7,435 bases of DNA from Spirochaetaceae bacterium (GTDB lineage: Bacteria > Spirochaetota > Spirochaetia > DSM-27196 > Salinispiraceae), in contig SKVS01000271.1 in NCBI GenBank assembly GCA_007129335.1, forward strand, positions 1-7,435, in the 5' to 3' direction. The translations under genes were made by a program, and so were the position numbers. Positions 5,263 to 7,435 of the stretch are shown here, one piece after another. Numbering within the stretch: the stretch's first letter is position 1; each line of letters starts with the position of its first letter. Below the pieces are notes generated by a model that made no database searches, was not told the origin of the DNA, and worked only from the letters and a program-made list of their open reading frames with translations.

Positions 5263-6387
5263 TTACAACCCCTGGGGATCCAGGAAATCCCTGAAATTAT
5301 CCCGATGGACCACATAGCCGGCAGCATTGTATGCATTTAAAAAACTGACAGAAATTTTCACCTCTTTGGGCTGCCACTTAAACTCCCAAGCGGTAATTTT
5401 TCCGTTCATCTCTTCAACATAATCAATTTCCTGCTGCTGCCGGGTCCTCCAAAAATATGATCTGGCCATTGTTCCCCTGTAGGAATGGATTTTACGCCGC
5501 TCAGAAATAAGAAAATTTTCCCACAAGGCACCCTTGTCAGATCGCAGATCCAGGGGTTGGAAATTTCCAATTATCATATTTCGGACACCGGTATCATAAA
5601 AATAAATTTTACGATTTTGTTTGATTTCATTCCTGATGTTTCGGGAAAAGCTGGGCAGGCGAAACACAATGTACCCCTTTTCCAGAATGTCTATGTAGTT
5701 GGAAACCGTTTCTTTGTTCAATCCGGTTATCTGGGCAAGTTCATTATAATTAACCTCGCTCCCAATTTGCAGGGCAAGAGCTTGAAGCAGTTTATCGAGC
5801 ACTTCGGGTTTTCGAATCCCCCCATAAGCAAGCACATCCCTGTACAAATAACTTGTAGCTAATTGTTGAAGCCGTTCCCGTTCCTGCCCGGGGAAGTTGA
5901 GTATTTCGGGATAACTGCCGTAGAGCAATCGTGTTTCCAGCTCCTGAACTGCCCGAAGGTATCCCACATGCCGTTCAAACTCATCCCAGGTTACTGGAAA
6001 CAATGGGTATTCCCACTTTCTACCGGTCAATGCTTCGTTCATTTCAACGGATAAATCAAAAGACGAGGATCCACTAACAAACAGCTGAACCTGGGGAAAC
6101 TGATCGGTAATTATTTTTAAGGTCAGGCCAATTCCTGGAATACGTTGCGCCTCATCCAGGAATACCAGCTGGTTATTCCCAAGAATTCTGAGAATCTGCT
6201 GGGTATTAGCACCGGCTAGCATTGTTCGAACTGCAGGGTCGTCTCCATCCAGAAATAAGTAATCCTGCCCGCTTAACAATTCACGGAGAAGTGTTGTCTT
6301 GCCGGTTTGCCGTGCTCCAATAAGAATTATAGCTTTTCCTGTATGCATTTTTTGGTGGAGCACTTCTTGCAGAGTTCTTTTTATCAT
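5263..6387 (-). CDS. AAA-type ATPase with C-terminal DUF4143 domain
   Basis: This encodes 374 residues from the ATG at 6387, which has AAAGGA nine bases upstream; a GTG eight codons earlier is less likely. The N-terminal ATPase has Walker A GARQTGKTT (24-32), Walker B LVFLDEA (74-80), a sensor-like VSGSSS (104-109) and the family motifs TGR and PLFPVTWDEF (121-137) and LLYGSYPEI (154-162). A winged-helix-like stretch (about 210-248) follows. The DUF4143 part carries YFYDTGVRN (262-270), ALWENFL (287-293) and EIDYV then AWEFKW (320-338), with Asp322, Glu335 and Lys337 in the spacing of a PD-(D/E)XK nuclease-like fold. All key residues are present. Members of this large family are common and mostly uncharacterised, and their biological role is not settled. 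It converges with the nadR-like gene and has its own promoter behind the oxidoreductase gene. Confidence 0.92.
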   Translation of the reverse strand: MIKRTLQEVLHQKMHTGKAIILIGARQTGKTTLLRELLSGQDYLFLDGDDPAVRTMLAGANTQQILRILGNNQLVFLDEAQRIPGIGLTLKIITDQFPQVQLFVSGSSSFDLSVEMNEALTGRKWEYPLFPVTWDEFERHVGYLRAVQELETRLLYGSYPEILNFPGQERERLQQLATSYLYRDVLAYGGIRKPEVLDKLLQALALQIGSEVNYNELAQITGLNKETVSNYIDILEKGYIVFRLPSFSRNIRNEIKQNRKIYFYDTGVRNMIIGNFQPLDLRSDKGALWENFLISERRKIHSYRGTMARSYFWRTRQQQEIDYVEEMNGKITAWEFKWQPKEVKISVSFLNAYNAAGYVVHRDNFRDFLDPQGL

Positions 6388-6404
6388 GGATGGTTGTCCT
6401 TTGA

Positions 6405-6436
6405 ATAACACCTAATGATAACACCTTTTAATAACA
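6405..6436. repeat. Three 13-bp-spaced direct repeats in the ATPase gene leader
   Basis: ATAACACCT occurs at 6405-6413 and 6418-6426, and its first six bases recur at 6431-6436, each exactly 13 bases apart. An inverted copy, TGTTAT, lies at 6459-6464. The array sits between the predicted transcription start and the ribosome binding site of the ATPase gene, a suitable place for a repressor. The bound factor is unknown. Confidence 0.6.
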
Positions 6437-6447
6437 AAAAGCCATCG

Positions 6448-6479
6448 TAATAGCCAATTGTTATAACTATTAGCTATTA
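6448..6479. repeat. Inverted repeat around the ATPase gene transcription start
   Basis: TAATAGC (6448-6454) and GCTATTA (6473-6479) form a 7-bp perfect inverted repeat with an 18-base spacer that contains the palindrome GTTATAAC (6460-6467). It overlaps the -10 box and the predicted start site, so it may be an operator. The AT-rich composition raises the chance of a coincidental match. Confidence 0.4.
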
Positions 6480-6504
6480 TATTGCCCTAATGTTAAAACA
6501 ACAA
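6476..6504 (-). promoter_or_regulatory. Promoter of the ATPase/DUF4143 gene
   Basis: On the minus strand TTGTTG (complement of 6499-6504), a 17-base spacer and a perfect TATAAT (complement of 6476-6481) form a good sigma-70 promoter. Transcription would start near 6469 and give a leader of about 80 bases that carries the repeats described separately. Confidence 0.6.
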
Positions 6505-6542
6505 GAATGACAGCACCCAATCCCGAGAATATTCCCATACCC

Positions 6543-7435
6543 TCACCCAGGATACTCCACTGTCACAGGTTCCCCACCTGGAACTGCCCGAGCCAAAAAA
6601 TCAAGTATGACCGTGGATTTTCTACCCTCTTGCCCCGAACACAGCAAATCCACCCCGTTTCTCGCGGCCCTGACAAAATTTTCCACTATTCCCCAGTGGG
6701 TCCAGGGAAGGTCCGGCACCTTCAGTTGAATGGTTTCATTCGGGGATTGGACACGCAGAACTCCGGATTTCAAATCATCCAGCAGAATTGAGCCGGTTTC
6801 ACAGCGCAGCACCAGGGATTCGGCCATTCCAGTTTCCAGCCATCCGCTTGCCATTTGAACCTCCACACCAGAGGTTGTCCGTAGCACAATTTTTTCCTGA
6901 ACATTCTCTGGGGCAAAGGGATTGTTCCCAGCGCCGGTTATGCGCACCTGGGCAACCGAGCCAAGGAGGTAATGAACCAAATCAATTCGGTGGGATGTGG
7001 GGAACTCATTACACAGGGCCATGGAAACCGGCGTTCCCACCAAACCACTTGCAAGTATTGCCTTAATTTTTTGGATGGAGGGATATCCCCGGCGGTAATA
7101 CGCTACGCCAAGGAGTACACCTGCTCTTTCCGCTTCCTCGACCATGCGGGTGCACCCCTGGGTGTTCAGGGCCATTGGCTTTTCCACAAGAACATGCTTT
7201 CCTGCCCGCAGGCATGCCAGGGTTTGTTCTTCGTGGAGTTCGTGGGGAGTGGCAACGTAGACCCCATGGATTTCCTTGCTGTCCAGAATTTGCTCAAGGG
7301 ACTTGGCTACCCGACCCTGACCAACGAGGTTCACAAAATCCCTGGCTAGTTCCTCATTGCGCCGGTAGACCAGTTCAATTTTTGAGCCCTGAACGCCGGC
7401 AAGGGCGGGCCCGGACTTTCTTCGGCATACATCCC
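6543..7435 (-). CDS. Gfo/Idh/MocA-family oxidoreductase, partial, middle domain shortened
   Basis: The frame is open to the right edge, giving 296 visible residues. A GTG at 7334 is not the start, because the 33 residues before it belong to the family: VCRRKSGPAL, SKIELVYRRNEELARDF. Only about ten residues, including the glycine-rich GCG of the NAD(P)-binding Rossmann fold, should be missing. Further family motifs are VYVATPHELH (58-67), AGKHVLVEKPMAL (77-89, with catalytic-type Lys85) and AYYRRGYP (111-118). SHRIDL (147-152) keeps the His and Asp of the active site. Such enzymes oxidise or reduce sugars, inositols and related substrates with NAD(P) in the cytoplasm. Between VGTPVSM (132-138) and SHRIDL the usual stretch of about 30 residues, including the WR and GGG motifs, is absent. 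The frame is intact, so this is an in-frame deletion or a divergent subfamily. Substrate unknown. Confidence 0.88.
   Translation of the reverse strand, partial: DVCRRKSGPALAGVQGSKIELVYRRNEELARDFVNLVGQGRVAKSLEQILDSKEIHGVYVATPHELHEEQTLACLRAGKHVLVEKPMALNTQGCTRMVEEAERAGVLLGVAYYRRGYPSIQKIKAILASGLVGTPVSMALCNEFPTSHRIDLVHYLLGSVAQVRITGAGNNPFAPENVQEKIVLRTTSGVEVQMASGWLETGMAESLVLRCETGSILLDDLKSGVLRVQSPNETIQLKVPDLPWTHWGIVENFVRAARNGVDLLCSGQEGRKSTVILDFLARAVPGGEPVTVEYPG

Noticed and set aside
7332..7334. GTG as the start of the oxidoreductase
   Set aside because: The frame continues upstream to the window edge with clear Rossmann-fold family sequence, so the true start lies outside.

Overview
The window is ordinary-density bacterial DNA with nine protein-coding genes, seven complete and one cut by each edge except that both edge genes are partial only at the window boundary. 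No rRNA, tRNA, CRISPR array or transposase was seen. Several products are exported (one or two lipoproteins, one Sec-type signal peptide, one signal/anchor), so the host has a Gram-negative-like cell plan. Relaxed lipoboxes (F-S-G-C, V-F-S-C) would fit a spirochaete or a similar environmental diderm, but this is a weak guess. Base composition is uneven: the toxin-antitoxin (TA) pair and the promoter regions are AT-rich, whereas the second S51 peptidase and the nadR-like gene are GC-rich, which suggests a mosaic accessory region.

Left part (1-1113, minus strand): a partial lipoprotein at the edge, then a small secreted beta-rich protein of unknown function. The second gene has a clear promoter, a strong ribosome binding site and an intrinsic terminator. 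A candidate promoter for the edge gene lies inside that terminator.

Centre (1114-4158): two minus-strand paralogues of exported cyanophycinase-like serine peptidases (family S51). Each keeps the full Ser-His-Glu triad and a shared C-terminal module. A plus-strand Phd/YefM-RelE/ParE TA pair sits between them. The first peptidase is a predicted lipoprotein with a good intrinsic terminator. The second has an N-terminal hydrophobic segment without a lipobox cysteine. Together they suggest degradation of an external Asp-rich or isoaspartyl polymer such as cyanophycin, but the substrate is inferred.

Right part (4159-7435): a plus-strand NadR-type NMN adenylyltransferase whose C-terminal kinase half has lost its P-loop lysine. 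It converges on a minus-strand AAA ATPase/DUF4143 gene preceded by a perfect -10 box and three 13-bp-spaced repeats. Last comes a Gfo/Idh/MocA oxidoreductase that runs off the right edge and appears to lack a stretch of its middle domain. Apart from the two peptidases and the TA pair, the genes share no obvious pathway. The most notable points are the doubled S51 peptidases split by a TA module, the degenerate NadR kinase half, and the repeat-rich leader of the ATPase gene.
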